Below are positions 31,530-40,806 of a stretch of 42,764 nucleotides of DNA, piece after piece. The stretch lies in the NCBI GenBank assembly GCA_003427395.1, contig BFEA01000647.1:75298-118061 (forward strand), given 5' to 3'. The translations under genes were made by a program, and so were the position numbers. Position 1 is the stretch's first letter; each line of letters opens with the position of its first letter. A model generated the notes under the pieces. That model ran no database searches, was not told where the DNA came from, and saw only the letters and a program-made list of their open reading frames with translations. Origin of the DNA: Chara braunii (Eukaryota; Streptophyta; Charophyceae; Charales; Characeae).

Positions 31530-31975
31530 GAAAGAGCTCAGTTGGTACACCCAATGAACTGTTAAACCACCAGTACTTGGGCACTGTGCGCCGCGCCGGC
31601 CGCCCAAATATTGAAGCAGCGCGGGCTGTCGATTCGATTTATCGACGGCCTGCCGGCCGTGGAAATCACGTAGCGTTAACGCTAAGGCGTCGTCCAAGTA
31701 CTGGTGGTTTAAAATACAGACCCAAGTTCGAATCCAACTGCCATCAGAGATGAACAGACTAGAAGTAATTCTGAATTACCCACCACTGATCAGTTTTTTT
31801 CAAGAGAGGAGTGAATGAAAGCAGAGGCAGAGCAGCGGTACATCCTTCCAGAAGGGAAGTAATCACTGCTGCCGTCTCTAAGGATCTCTCGGCCACAACG
31901 GAGAGAGGTGTAAGGTGGGTTTCTGATGTAAGGGACGCTGGACCCGGTTTCCAACTTTATAATAAAAAGTCGACT
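31530..31975 (+). mobile_element. tRNA-derived SINE interrupted by a MITE
   Basis: The head begins GAGCTCAGTTGGTACACCC (box A). The box B segment CCAAGTTCGAATCCAAC lies beyond the 143-bp MITE at 31566-31708. The body reaches GTAAGGGACGCTGGACCCGG and an AATAAAAAG tail at 31970. Removing the MITE and one TTAA restores the layout seen at 40487-40590. Confidence 0.85.
31566..31708. mobile_element. 143-bp MITE with TTAA target duplication
   Basis: Perfect 15-bp terminal inverted repeats ACCACCAGTACTTGG/CCAAGTACTGGTGGT. TTAA flanks at 31562-31565 and 31709-31712, as in piggyBac-type transposition. The interior is GC-rich and contains a 14-bp palindrome TAGCGTTAACGCTA and a GTCGAT/ATCGAC hairpin. 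The host SINE copy at 40487 shows the uninterrupted form of the site. Confidence 0.9.
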
Positions 31976-32023
31976 TGAAAAGAGAAAAAAAAAAAAACAT
32001 TTTCTTGGGCTAGGGAAGGGGGG

Positions 32024-32262
32024 GGCTGCTACGGGGTTCCCCGTAATACTATAATGACAATAAAAAGCTTGAAAGGCCGTCCTGTCCAGATTTGGACCAT
32101 TTCTCGATTTATGCGTGTCATCCTTGAAAGCGCAGGGGCCATTTGGTAATTTACCCTTCTCTGTATCGTTCCAATTTTAACGGATGTCCCGAAGGACGTC
32201 CTGTCCAGATTTGACAGGTAATTGAATTGGTTGGGCTTAAATGAATTAGCTTTTTTTTTTCA
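32024..32262 (+). mobile_element. 3' end of the main SINE family, split by a U6 retrocopy
   Basis: Contains GCTACGGGGTTCCCCGTAAT and ATAATGACAATAAA, followed by the GGCCGTCCTGTCCAGATTTG module and, after the U6 insert, CAGGTAATTGAATTGGTTGG to GGGCTTAA. The same order occurs at 34812-34967 and, inverted, at 37900-38000. Confidence 0.85.
32094..32197 (-). pseudogene. Full-length U6 snRNA retrocopy with target duplication
   Basis: The minus strand starts exactly at the U6 5' end (GTCCTTCGGGACATCC) and ends at AAATCGAGAAATGGTCC, the complete 3' end. GTCCTGTCCAGATTT flanks both sides (32079-32093 and 32198-32212; up to 17 bp if ambiguous bases count). No A-tail separates the U6 end from the duplication. 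The ACAGAGA box is intact but the segment carrying the AGC triad is replaced by GGGTAAATTACCAA, so it cannot function in splicing. Confidence 0.93.
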
Positions 32263-32289
32263 GAAAAAAAAAAGAAAAAAAAAGAACGA

Positions 32290-33390
32290 AGCACATCATG
32301 AGCTTACGGGAAAAAAGAAAAGAGGAAAGAGAACTGCAAGGAACATGAGTATGGATGAAGCACAGAAATCCAGAATGCAAAATCACACTGAAGTCCAAGT
32401 ATTCAAAGCCAAAGCAGATAGCACATGGAACCGAGTAACCATCCNATTGAGAATGATACAGAAGAATCGTGANTCAATGTCCATGCCCAACAGGGCAACA
32501 CCAACAGCATAACCCAAATGTAGCTCTCTCTTGTGAATGGCGCCAGGCGCCCTATCTACTCTACAGCCTATCCTACAACTACAGCAATGAACAGCAACCA
32601 GACAACTTGACTACCAGCGAGTGATGATGTCAACACCAATGCCGTATTCCACCATCACCAGGTACGTGTCATCTTCCCCACACTCTCCCTTGTTACCCAC
32701 ACAGCACCCTTCACCTCCGAAGTACCACGTTCACCCTCACCTCCCCTGCACCCTCTTGCGGCCCAGGCTATGGCCGCCAGTGCCCTCAGTGCAGGCAGCG
32801 CCCTACCGCCTAGCGCTGGCCTGCTTGCTCTTAGCGCAGCACTGCCTTGCACAGCGCAGCACACATGCATCCGCGCAGCGTGCCCGCATGTGCCAGCATT
32901 GGCCAAGATCCTTGCTGCCTCGCCCTGCTTGCCTATATGCCAATGCAGCATGTGGGCGGCCTCCCTTCAGCCTGCGACCGGGACCCAGAGGCTGAAGCCT
33001 ACCCGATACAGTTGGGCCCCGGAGCAATGCAGTTGCGCCTCTCTTCTCAAGGCCTGCGGCCAGATTTAGATAGTGGGCCGATTTTCCCTTTGGCATTTCG
33101 GCCTCTCTACCCAGCATGCATTGTCGGCCCCACGTTCGAGTGCCCAGGGCCTAACTAACTCAGAGGCCCTGGGCATTTCAGCATTTGCTGAAATCCGAGA
33201 CTCGGTGTACTCCAACCAACTGGCGTGCTGCAATTGTATAGACCCCACTTTGTGAAATGTTGGCCGAGAGGGCTCTTGTTGATTTGCTGGCCCGCCTGCA
33301 GTTAGGGCGGGCACTAGGCTTGCTGGGGCCTTAGCCCAGAACATGTACATCATGGCAAGGCCCGTACTTGAGGGCTCAATCGTCACAGAA
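32290..33390 (+). repeat. Long dispersed repeat, copy 2 (about 1.1 kb)
   Basis: Collinear partner of 17600-18830, about 14.7 kb away and in the same orientation. It has two ambiguous bases at 32445 and 32473. The best-conserved blocks are GTCAACACCAATGCCG, CAACTGGCGTGCTG and GGCTTGCTGGGG. Confidence 0.7.
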
Positions 33391-33469
33391 CCCGCCGGCC
33401 CACGTGGGTGAATGTTACACCTGTGAACTGTTGATAAACGGGAAAAAAAAAAAAAAAAAAAAGATAAAC

Positions 33470-33560
33470 TGAGCTATGTTCGAATCCCGATGCAATCGGA
33501 TGATTCCAACTATTCTGTAATTCTGAATTTACCTGGGGAAGCAGGTCAGTCCATTGCCAT
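33470..33560 (+). mobile_element. SINE fragment with box B
   Basis: GAGCTATGTTCGAATCCCGA followed by ATTCTGTAATTCTGAATTTACC resembles the post-box-B part of the SINE at 31530-31975. The head is missing behind an A-run. Confidence 0.5.
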
Positions 33561-33826
33561 CGCCCCTTTTTCGTAAAGAAAAAGAAAGATGAAAGAAACA
33601 ACCATAAAAGCAAAGGTAGAAGAAGAGAGAAGCATACATTGGGACGCGTGATTAAAAAAAATACTCTGAATTTACGTGGGGAAGAAGGGCGTCACCCTTT
33701 TCCAACAAAGAAACAGAAAGCGAAAAGAAATTGGCAGGGGTTGGTAGTAACTCTGGATGAATACAGGACATGATCAAGTAGTGCTGACCGCTGGTTCTTT
33801 TCTGTGTTTTTTTTTTTTTCCTCTCA

Positions 33827-33892
33827 AAACCGGGAACTGGGCCCGGTGTCCCTTATATTACAAAGCCAGGAAACGAGCCTGGCGTCCCTTAC
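33827..33892 (-). mobile_element. Two consecutive shared SINE tails, inverted
   Basis: AAACCGGGAACTGGGCCCGG then TGTCCCTTATATTAC, followed by GGAAACGAGCCTGGCGTCCC then TTAC. These are reverse complements of the GTAAGGGACGCTGGACCCGG tail. Confidence 0.6.
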
Positions 33893-34322
33893 AAAGGTCT
33901 GTCAGTCCAGTTTCAGGGCGAGACATCACCGGTCAAGCCCAAAAACTAGACTGTGGCCATCATGATGTTATGCTCAATCAGCAGAAAAAGGAAAACCAGA
34001 AGATAGAAAAAAGAGCAGCATTAAGCTACAGGTATGATCCAGACCCAAAACAGACTAAAATGAAAATTTAACAGAACTAACAAATGCTATCAAATGCCTA
34101 AGAACTATTAAAGGCATACCATTGGCGTAAGGTTTTCTTTTCATGGTTGGTGGAATTGGGGTCACTAAATTAGGGTTGTCACGACGGTTGTGATTAGAGT
34201 TTCTTGGTGATGAACTTAAGACTTTGCTGATAATTTTCGTTGATTTGTGGGGTGAAATCTAGTGGTGCCCTCGATGTGCTTGGCCGGTGATGCGCTGCCC
34301 GCTGAGGGGCCCACCTAATTTC

Positions 34323-34376
34323 GTAAGGGACGCCAGCCCTGCTTCCGAGTATAAAAAAAAAAAAAAAAAATGTTGC

Positions 34377-34415
<39 letters not shown>

Positions 34416-34440
34416 TAAAAGAAAAGGTAAAAGAAGAGTG
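34323..34440 (+). mobile_element. Shared SINE tail followed by poly-A runs
   Basis: GTAAGGGACGCCAGCCCTGC then TTCCGAGTATAAAAAA, then A-runs at 34352-34369 and 34383-34413. The A-runs may mark the tail of one retro-insert just before the start of the next SINE. Confidence 0.55.
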
Positions 34441-34446
34441 AAATCC

Positions 34447-34967
34447 AGCCGCGTAGCTCAGTTGGTAAGGAACACAAGTGGCACTCACGAGGGCTTGGGT
34501 TCAATTCCCATTGGCCTCCTGTATCTTCCTGGGCAAGCTTGGCACCCGCCACGTGGAGATAGGCAGTTGGTCCCCCCGAATGGCATTGAGCAGAGACTGC
34601 TGATGTTCATAGGGGGAGGGGACTGGAGGGGAGGCACCGCAACTGCCCATCGAGGAAGAAGCTCGTTCCTGATGCTACCGGCTGACCTCTGGCCGGTAAT
34701 GCCTACCTGCTGGTGAGTGCAGCTCCCCCCGGCTGACCTCTGGCCGGTATTGCCTACCTGCTGGTGAGTGCAGCTCCCACAAGCTCACTCGTTGGAGGCT
34801 TGAGCACGGATGTGGCTGCTACGGGGTTCCCCGTAATACTATAATGACAATAAATCAATGTGTGCCTCGTAACCGGCCTCTACAACACCCTGGACTTAAA
34901 AAAAAAAAAAAAAGAAAAGGCCGTCCTGTTCAGATTTGGCAGGTAATTGAATTGGTTGGGCTTAAAA
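34447..34967 (+). mobile_element. Main SINE family, full-length copy
   Basis: tRNA-like head with box A TAGCTCAGTTGG (34454-34465) and box B GGTTCAATTCC (34498-34508). The body contains a tandem duplication of a roughly 50-bp segment CCGGCTGACCTCTGGCCGGT with GCCTACCTGCTGGTGAGTGC (about 34679-34780). Then come the conserved GCTACGGGGTTCCCCGTAAT and ATAATGACAATAAA, and after about 60 bp and an A-run the GGCCGTCCTGTTCAG module ending GGGCTTAA. Two inverted relatives follow at 37462-37862 and 37900-38290. Confidence 0.9.
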
Positions 34968-35194
34968 AAAAGCATACATAAAAAAAAAAAAAAAAAAAAA
35001 AACATACATTGGGCCCTTCAGCCTGTGGGCTGAGTTTGCTATGACAATCCTGTTCCATAAAGTGCAGCTAAAAAAAAAAAAAAAAAAAAAAAAAGTGCAG
35101 CCGATTCCTGTTTCTCTTTTCAACCCTGGTTTCTGCTTCGGTTGCATGTCTTCTTCTTTTTTTTTTTTCTTTTTTTTTTAAATAACTTTGCGTT

Positions 35195-35225
35195 TTAAAA
35201 CCGGGAAACGGGCCCAGCGTCGGTC
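35195..35225 (-). mobile_element. Shared SINE tail, inverted
   Basis: TTTAAAACCGGGAAACGGGC then CCAGCGT is the complement of the common tail. Confidence 0.5.
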
Positions 35226-35379
35226 GCATTTCTTATCGCTGTCCATGCAGCTTCCTTGGCCATAGGGGGTCGCCACACGACTCACCACATGCACAAAAAA
35301 CAAAATATATGGCAGTGTATCTTCCCATGTTCTTTTTTTTTTTTTTTAACAAACAACCCGGTAGATTGCTAGGGGTGCT

Positions 35380-35480
35380 GATAAGAGCAGACACCACTAG
35401 CATTCCCCGGGAGGCTCCATCTATTGGTGGGGAGCAGCACCTGCTGGAAAGCGGGTCCAGTGTCCCTGAACATTTAGTCT
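35380..35480 (-). mobile_element. SINE fragment
   Basis: CCATCTATTGGTGGGGAGCA then CACCTGCTGGAAAGCGGGTC is closely related to 9140-9195 and, in part, to the complement of 22140-22175. It ends in the inverted shared tail. Confidence 0.55.
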
Positions 35481-35830
35481 GCTTGTTTTACCAAAATGAA
35501 TTTGTGATGATAGCCTGGAGAAGGCGTCGTCAGCGAAAGGGAAATTTGGCAGGCAGCACTACACAGCACTCTGAGCTGCTTGCCTACCTGACGGCCTACG
35601 TCTGACTTAACCTTTGACATTCCATACATTGTCTCTTGACTTCATATCCCTGAAGTTGTTGTCTGCCTACATGATGGCTCTCGGTGGGAGCTAGTATCCT
35701 CTGGACTCTTATATGTCGTCCGGATTGCTGGAAGCTGATCCCATTAGCTAATGGTGTTCTGTTTGTCGTCACTCACCCAGCATATCACTTGTTGTCTCAG
35801 ACTTTGATGGTAGCCCTACCACTATGTTTC

Positions 35831-36889
35831 CTACCAATGCATGTAGGCAAACAGACCTACCCGTTCCCCAAACCCCACCCTTGGAACTTGATACCTTGAG
35901 GTGTGATCTGTGTCATTCATGTGGATTGTGCTATGCTGGGACGACCTTCCTGTGTGTCTGGACATTGCACTAAGTGAGGTCATACAGTAACTGCTTATTT
36001 GATTGAGCAAACTAGTGACTGGACAAACTGATGAGTCGTTTATTTGGGGGTGACCAAACAGCGGCTGACGCAATATTTCCTCCCATCTAGCTGATGTGGT
36101 CCCCTTTCCCTCCAGAGTTTCAGCATTGTTTGCCATAGCGGGTCTATCCGGAGGTCTTGTCTGGCCCTGCCTGTTGGCGAGTCGTGTGTGGCCGCATTCG
36201 GTGTTGAAGGGATAGTCCAATGGTTATTCGTTAACCATTGGAGTGGGTGAATCGCATGGTCGGGGTGGGAGGGGGGTGCCAGGCAACCCAACTGTATCAA
36301 CGCGACGGGGGCCCATGGGATGTTATTGCCTAAAAGAAGGCGGATGAGGAATTTGAAGACCAGAGCTTTTATCTCTTCTTCTGGGTCGATAATACCCAGC
36401 CCCCCTTTGGATCTGGGTTGCACCAAGATGTCCCAGGCGACTCGTTTTATCGCCCGGGTGTCATCGTGGTTATTTTTCCAAAGATAGGCGGTTGTCAATT
36501 GCTTTGGATAATTGTTTTCGGTTGAGTGGCCAAAAGGCGACCTTGTACCATAAAGATGCGAAGATGGCATTATTGATAGCCAACACTCTGCCTACTAATG
36601 AGGTGGGCTTGGCATCCCAATTAGCCAGCTTCGTAGTAGCGAGCTCGAGCAGGGCATCCCCATGGTCGGGCGGCGGGCCCAATGCTGTGATGTTTATTCC
36701 TAGCACCTGGATCGCTGTTTCTTTGGACTTCCAGGCCACCTGGGGGTCAGAGGGCCCTCTAGCGGAAGATTCATTCTCATTTTGCTCATTTTTTGGTGAG
36801 TGGTGGGAGTGAGGCCCATATTCTGGAGAGAGGGTGAATGGAAGGCCAAAAATTCGGTGTTTTTCGGCGCATAGCCACATATCACACAC
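35831..36889 (-). pseudogene. LINE (non-LTR retrotransposon) ORF2 remnant, frameshifted
   Basis: Three overlapping minus-strand frames read successively through the C-terminal part of a plant-type LINE reverse transcriptase. Frame 1 (36889-36470) has GRVLAINNAIFASLWYK, the segment following the RT palm. Frame 2 (36570-36040) has LVQPRSKGGLGIIDP, a hallmark of L1-like plant LINEs. Frame 3 (36220-35831) has RQPLFGHPQINDS. Two frame changes, near 36520 and 36110, separate them. The catalytic palm with its aspartates is not present, so the piece is 5'-truncated and inactive. In life the enzyme would copy LINE RNA at a nicked target and could mobilise SINEs. Confidence 0.85.
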
Positions 36890-36899
36890 AAAAAGAAAT

Positions 36900-37460
36900 C
36901 AAGAAAAAAAAAGCAGAAAATCAAGGCAATATGGCAGTTTGGGTGAAAAATTCTGCGAAAATTACACCACCTAATAACCACGTGATATTCTGATGGTTGT
37001 TCATAGGTGCGATGCATCTGGCCTTCGATCTCATTGAAAGAACTGTAGTTCAGATCCTATTGAATCCAGCCCTTGGGTCTTGCTCCGCTGTTCAACATTG
37101 TACATGTGTCTGGACTGTTTTCTGCACTGTGTACATTCAGATTGATCCGACGATTGAAATGTATCCTAACTATTTTCAGTCCCCGATTCATTTAGGAGGT
37201 GGTGCAGTGGAGCAAGGCCTATTTTGTTCCGATGCGGCAGTTAACCCACCACGTTAACAGGGGCGCGACCTACCAGAAGGAAAAGGCTGTGCTGCCAGGC
37301 AAAAACAAAATAAAAATTGTAAAATATTGAAATTCAATTTCTTCTTCTTATTATTATTCTTGTTATTATTCTTATTATTCTTATTATTATTTTTTTTAAA
37401 GTAAGCTACATTCTTCTCTCAATTTCGCCTCACACTACCTACCTACCGCTACTCCTAATT
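36900..37460. other. No gene; weak repeat traces
   Basis: ATGCATCTGG at about 37012 precedes CATTGAAAGAACTGTAGTTC, resembling a decayed SINE. ATT trinucleotide repeats lie at 37345-37390. Confidence 0.4.
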
Positions 37461-37461
37461 A

Positions 37462-37862
37462 TAGTCGTACGAGGAACCCCGTAGCAGCCACCACTCTGTC
37501 CACGAGAGAACACAGAAGCTGCACTCGACCTGAAGGTGGGCAATACCGGCCAGGGGACAGATGTCCACGAGAGAACACAGAAGCTGCACCCGACCTGAAG
37601 GTGGGCAATACCGGCCAGGGGACAGCCTGTAGCATCGGGGACCATGCCAACAGGACCAATCCCTGTGCCTCCCCTCAGGTGGTGGTCCCCTCCCCTACAA
37701 ACATCAGCAGACTCTGCTCAATGCCGATTGGGGGATCCAGTGGTCTATCTCTAGGTGGCAGGTGCCAAGCATGCCCAGGAAGGTACATGAGGCCAATGGG
37801 GATTGAACCCAAGACCCCCTGAGTGCCACTTGTGTGCCTTACCAACTGTGCTAGGCCGCCTG
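37462..37862 (-). mobile_element. Main SINE family, inverted copy with internal 64-bp duplication
   Basis: On the minus strand: box A region complementary to ACCAACTGTGCTAGGCC (about 37838-37855), box B complement GGATTGAACCC (about 37799-37809), then the body. The tail complement GGAACCCCGTAGCAGCC is at about 37472. A 64-bp unit (37498-37560 and 37561-37624) containing GAGAGAACACAGAAGCTGCA is duplicated. It corresponds to the same body segment that is duplicated in the 34447 copy. Confidence 0.85.
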
Positions 37863-37899
37863 GGACGATTCAGAAAAAAGAAGTAAAGGTCTGATTCTT

Positions 37900-38290
37900 T
37901 TAAGCCCAGCCAATTCAATAACCTGTCGAATCTGGACAGGACGGCCTTTCAGGCCTTTTTTATTGTCATTATAGTATTACGGGGAACCCCGTAGCACAGG
38001 TGCGATACCTGCTACAGAAGGTGGGCTATACCAGCCAGGGGTCAGCCGGTAGCATCAGGACCGAGCTTCTTCGATGGGCCAGTCACTGTGCCTCCCCTCC
38101 GGTCCCCTCTCCCCTTTGAACATCACCAGTCTCTGGTGTATGAATGCCACTCGGGGGGGCCAACGACATATGTCTAGGTGGTGGTCGGCGAGCTTGCCCA
38201 GGAAGGTACGAAAGGCCAATGGGAAATTGAACCCGAGACTTCTTGAATGTCACTTGCATGCCTTACCAACTGAGCTAGGTTGCTGGGACA
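37900..38290 (-). mobile_element. Main SINE family, complete inverted copy
   Basis: On the minus strand: box A complement CCAACTGAGCTAGG (about 38267-38280), box B complement AATTGAACCCG (about 38225-38235), a body with a single copy of the variable segment, the tail complement TATTGTCATTATAGTATTAC (about 37961-37980) and the terminal module complement TTAAGCCCAGCCAATTCAAT. It shows the full order of the family without interruption. Confidence 0.88.
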
Positions 38291-38430
38291 ACTCAGTTTT
38301 GTTTAGCGCTCAGCAGAAATCCAGTCGGGAAAAAAAGAGGATCACAGGGGCTGGTGGTTTAATCCGCCAGTGCAATGCCCCAGCCTTGCAGACAAAAGCA
38401 ACTGGTCGCCACATCGCTGTAGCAATGGCT

Positions 38431-38468
38431 CGGTGTAGCGGACCACAATGGCTGGCGGTGCCAACCAA

Positions 38469-38516
<48 letters not shown>

Positions 38517-38590
38517 AAATGCACCGCTGGCGGCTGAAAAAAAAGCTTGGTGTGCAGAAAGGCGCCTCCAGGCCCGGGTATTTCCATGTC
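38431..38590. repeat. Dispersed module with (GAAA)n insert
   Basis: GGCTCGGTGTAGCGGACC then CAATGGCTGGCGGTGCCAAC, a (GAAA)n tract (about 38469-38519), then GCTGGCGGCTGAAA and AAAGCTTGG. The same module without the long microsatellite is at 40610-40735. Confidence 0.75.
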
Positions 38591-38599
38591 TTTTTCGTG

Positions 38600-39720
38600 T
38601 ACTAAGTATACGGAATGCTGAGAAGAGTTCAGTAGGTGAGGCAAGCCTATTTGTGTGGGAAGGTCAGGTCTGGAGGCCAAGCTCTGCCTCAGACTACACC
38701 TTCTAGCACTGTCACACCTTGGCCGCTGGGCCCCACAAAATCTGAAGTTAGAGGAAAAGGACCAAGCAAAAAAGCAGGCTTGAGTTGCTTGACAAAATAG
38801 GTTTGGACTCTGGAGAGAGTGGGGATTTAGTGGGCCATCCTTTTTTTCTCTCCCCCTCCCCCCCCCTCCTCCCCCCTCCTTTCGAAAGCACTCAGCATCA
38901 ACGGTGAGACTCCTATCCATTCTGGGAAGCAGCAGCCCGGTTCCTATTCCGCGTCACGAAAGCACACACACACTCCTTCCCAGGCATGAGTTGTCGAAGC
39001 AACACAGTCTCTTTCCCATCATGGCTGGAATGCCCCAGCAAACAGCATTACTTCTTCTTCTTCTTCTTCTTCTTTTTCCCGATTTTTGTTTTATCAGCAT
39101 TGACTATTTTCCAATCGGAGGGATCGACAATCAGCCACCCCTCCCCCGAACAATCACAGCTCAAACCTACCCACGAGCAGCATCGATTGTTCCCCAACCT
39201 GGGAGGTGTGGTGGGCCATCCTGCCGTGCTGCGTGGTGGACTCCAAGACTGTCAGATCAGCTGTTCTGTGGCAAGTATGGTTTACTGGCATGCCAGAAAT
39301 GATCTGGTTATCAGAAATGTGCGACCTTCATCCCTTGAGACATGTGTGACTGAAAGAAAAAGAAGTGACTGATGTCAACCCCTCTTTGACGGAGGTAATG
39401 CCCTGGTCGATAACCACATCCCCAGGATTTGCGGCGATGCAGTCGTAGACGGCTGCTTTCTGTCGGTGGAGGAGCTGCACGTGCCAGAAAGCGGGTCCAC
39501 GAACGATAGTCAAACGCAGAGTTGAGCTGGAGACCGGGTCCACGAACGAGAGTAAGCACAGAGTCGAGCTGGAAACCGGGCCCAGCGTCTCTACGACAGT
39601 GCTGACTGGCCTTAGGGTAGGCAATTAGGAAGAAAGGGAGAAAAGCAAAGGAGGAGGGGGGGGGGGGGGGGGGGGAACGGAGACTGGTGGGAAGGGGGGA
39701 GGATGGAGAGAATTACCCAC
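38600..39720. other. No gene; SINE-tail remnants
   Basis: Frames at 38904-39302 and 38986-39372 cross a CTT microsatellite (39050-39074) and show no domain. At 39485-39595 inverted tail-like sequences GAAAGCGGGTCCACGAACGA and GGAAACCGGGCCCAGCGTCT repeat in series. A G-run lies at 39655-39676. Confidence 0.45.
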
Positions 39721-39817
39721 AAGGGCAAATCTGTGAGAGGATTTCTGAGATCCCTTCGAAGGCGCGGTGACAACGCTTTGCAGGGGTCACAGTCAGCGGT
39801 GTCTTCGAGTTAGTTTC

Positions 39818-39911
39818 CACTATCTCCTGGCCACCGACAATGATAAGCCAGGCCGCATCCTGTCATCTCCAAATCTCGGCCGCAATGGGACCGGCCTGCC
39901 AGGAGATAGTG
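39818..39911. mobile_element. 94-bp mini-CACTA element
   Basis: Perfect 14-bp terminal inverted repeats CACTATCTCCTGGC/GCCAGGAGATAGTG. The ends are the CACTA/TAGTG diagnostic of the CACTA (En/Spm) superfamily. TTC at 39815-39817 and 39912-39914 is a matching 3-bp target duplication. There is no coding capacity, and the element is small even for a MITE. Confidence 0.85.
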
Positions 39912-39919
39912 TTCCAGTG

Positions 39920-40480
39920 TTGTCACACCGTTAGAGATGCCGGAATGCCGCAATCATAGGAACAGATATGGGAGAGGAGACCCTCCTGCTCCATGTCCGA
40001 TCATGACACTTAGGGGCTGATCCGACTACTACTCTTTTTGGGGAGAACCAAAAAGAACCGTGTTGTTCAGTCCCGGGCCGGTCGGACCGAAGGAGCGAAA
40101 TTGCATCCCACTTGCCCGGTTGGGGCGGGACTTTTTCAAAGTCCGCGGCGGGTATTCGTGGGCGGGGAATGCAGGGCCAAAAAAAATAAAAAATAAATGC
40201 CTTCTGTTTAGATGCAGGGACGGTGCTGGCTTCTTCTGATTTTGGGAAGTTCTATTTTGCCGCGGGTCGCGGAAAACCTGCCACGTACACATTTGTTTTC
40301 ACTACCTTTGTTTTCACTACCTCCCGAAATCTATTGGAAGACCTGCAAACTCGGAAAGTAGTCGGATCCCGTGAAACCCAGTAGACCAGGCTCCGTAGTA
40401 GAAGTCAGATCACCTCCTTAAACCGCTGGCCCTGGCCAACTTCAACAGTTTCATGGCTCACTCCTAAAATTTTGGAGGTG
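39920..40480. other. No gene recognised
   Basis: Unique-looking sequence; the minus-strand 87-residue frame at 40029-40292 shows no domain. Confidence 0.35.
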
Positions 40481-40486
40481 TACCAA

Positions 40487-40590
40487 CGGGCCTAGTTCAG
40501 TTGGTACACCCCTGAAGGGCCTGAACTATTGAAATACAGACTCAAGTTCGAATCCAGCTACCTTCAGATGAAGAGAATAGAACCATTCTG
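40487..40590 (+). mobile_element. tRNA-derived SINE, uninterrupted copy of the CCAACGGGCC family
   Basis: TAGTTCAGTTGG (box A) and AGTTCGAATCC (box B) with ACTATTGAAATACAGACTC between them, ending in a long A-run at 40591-40610. GGTGTACCAAC and GTTGGTACACC around the start form an 11-bp inverted repeat. It provides the empty-site comparison for the MITE at 31566. Confidence 0.8.
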
Positions 40591-40609
40591 AAAAAAAAAA
40601 AAAAAAAAA

Positions 40610-40735
40610 AAGGAGGCTCGGGGCTACTGGACCGCAATGGTTTGCAACACCAGCCAAAAAGAAAAAACATGCGCTGCTGGCGGTTGGGAAAGCTTGGCGC
40701 ACAGTGTGTGGTCCCCCCCAGCCCAGGTGCCCACT
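40610..40735. repeat. Dispersed module, second copy
   Basis: GGCTCGGGGCTACTGGACCG then CAATGGTTTGCAACACC, GCGCTGCTGGCGG and AAAGCTTGGCGC match 38431-38590. Confidence 0.7.
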
Positions 40736-40806
40736 GACTCATCTATTTCCCAGATCCATTGTTAATTTGTTATGGATCAATTGGGAGAGAGCAGATGGTC
40801 GTACTG

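Noticed and set aside
32094-32197. Functional U6 snRNA gene
   Set aside because: The catalytic AGC triad region is replaced and the copy is bounded by target duplications with no upstream U6 promoter elements in register.
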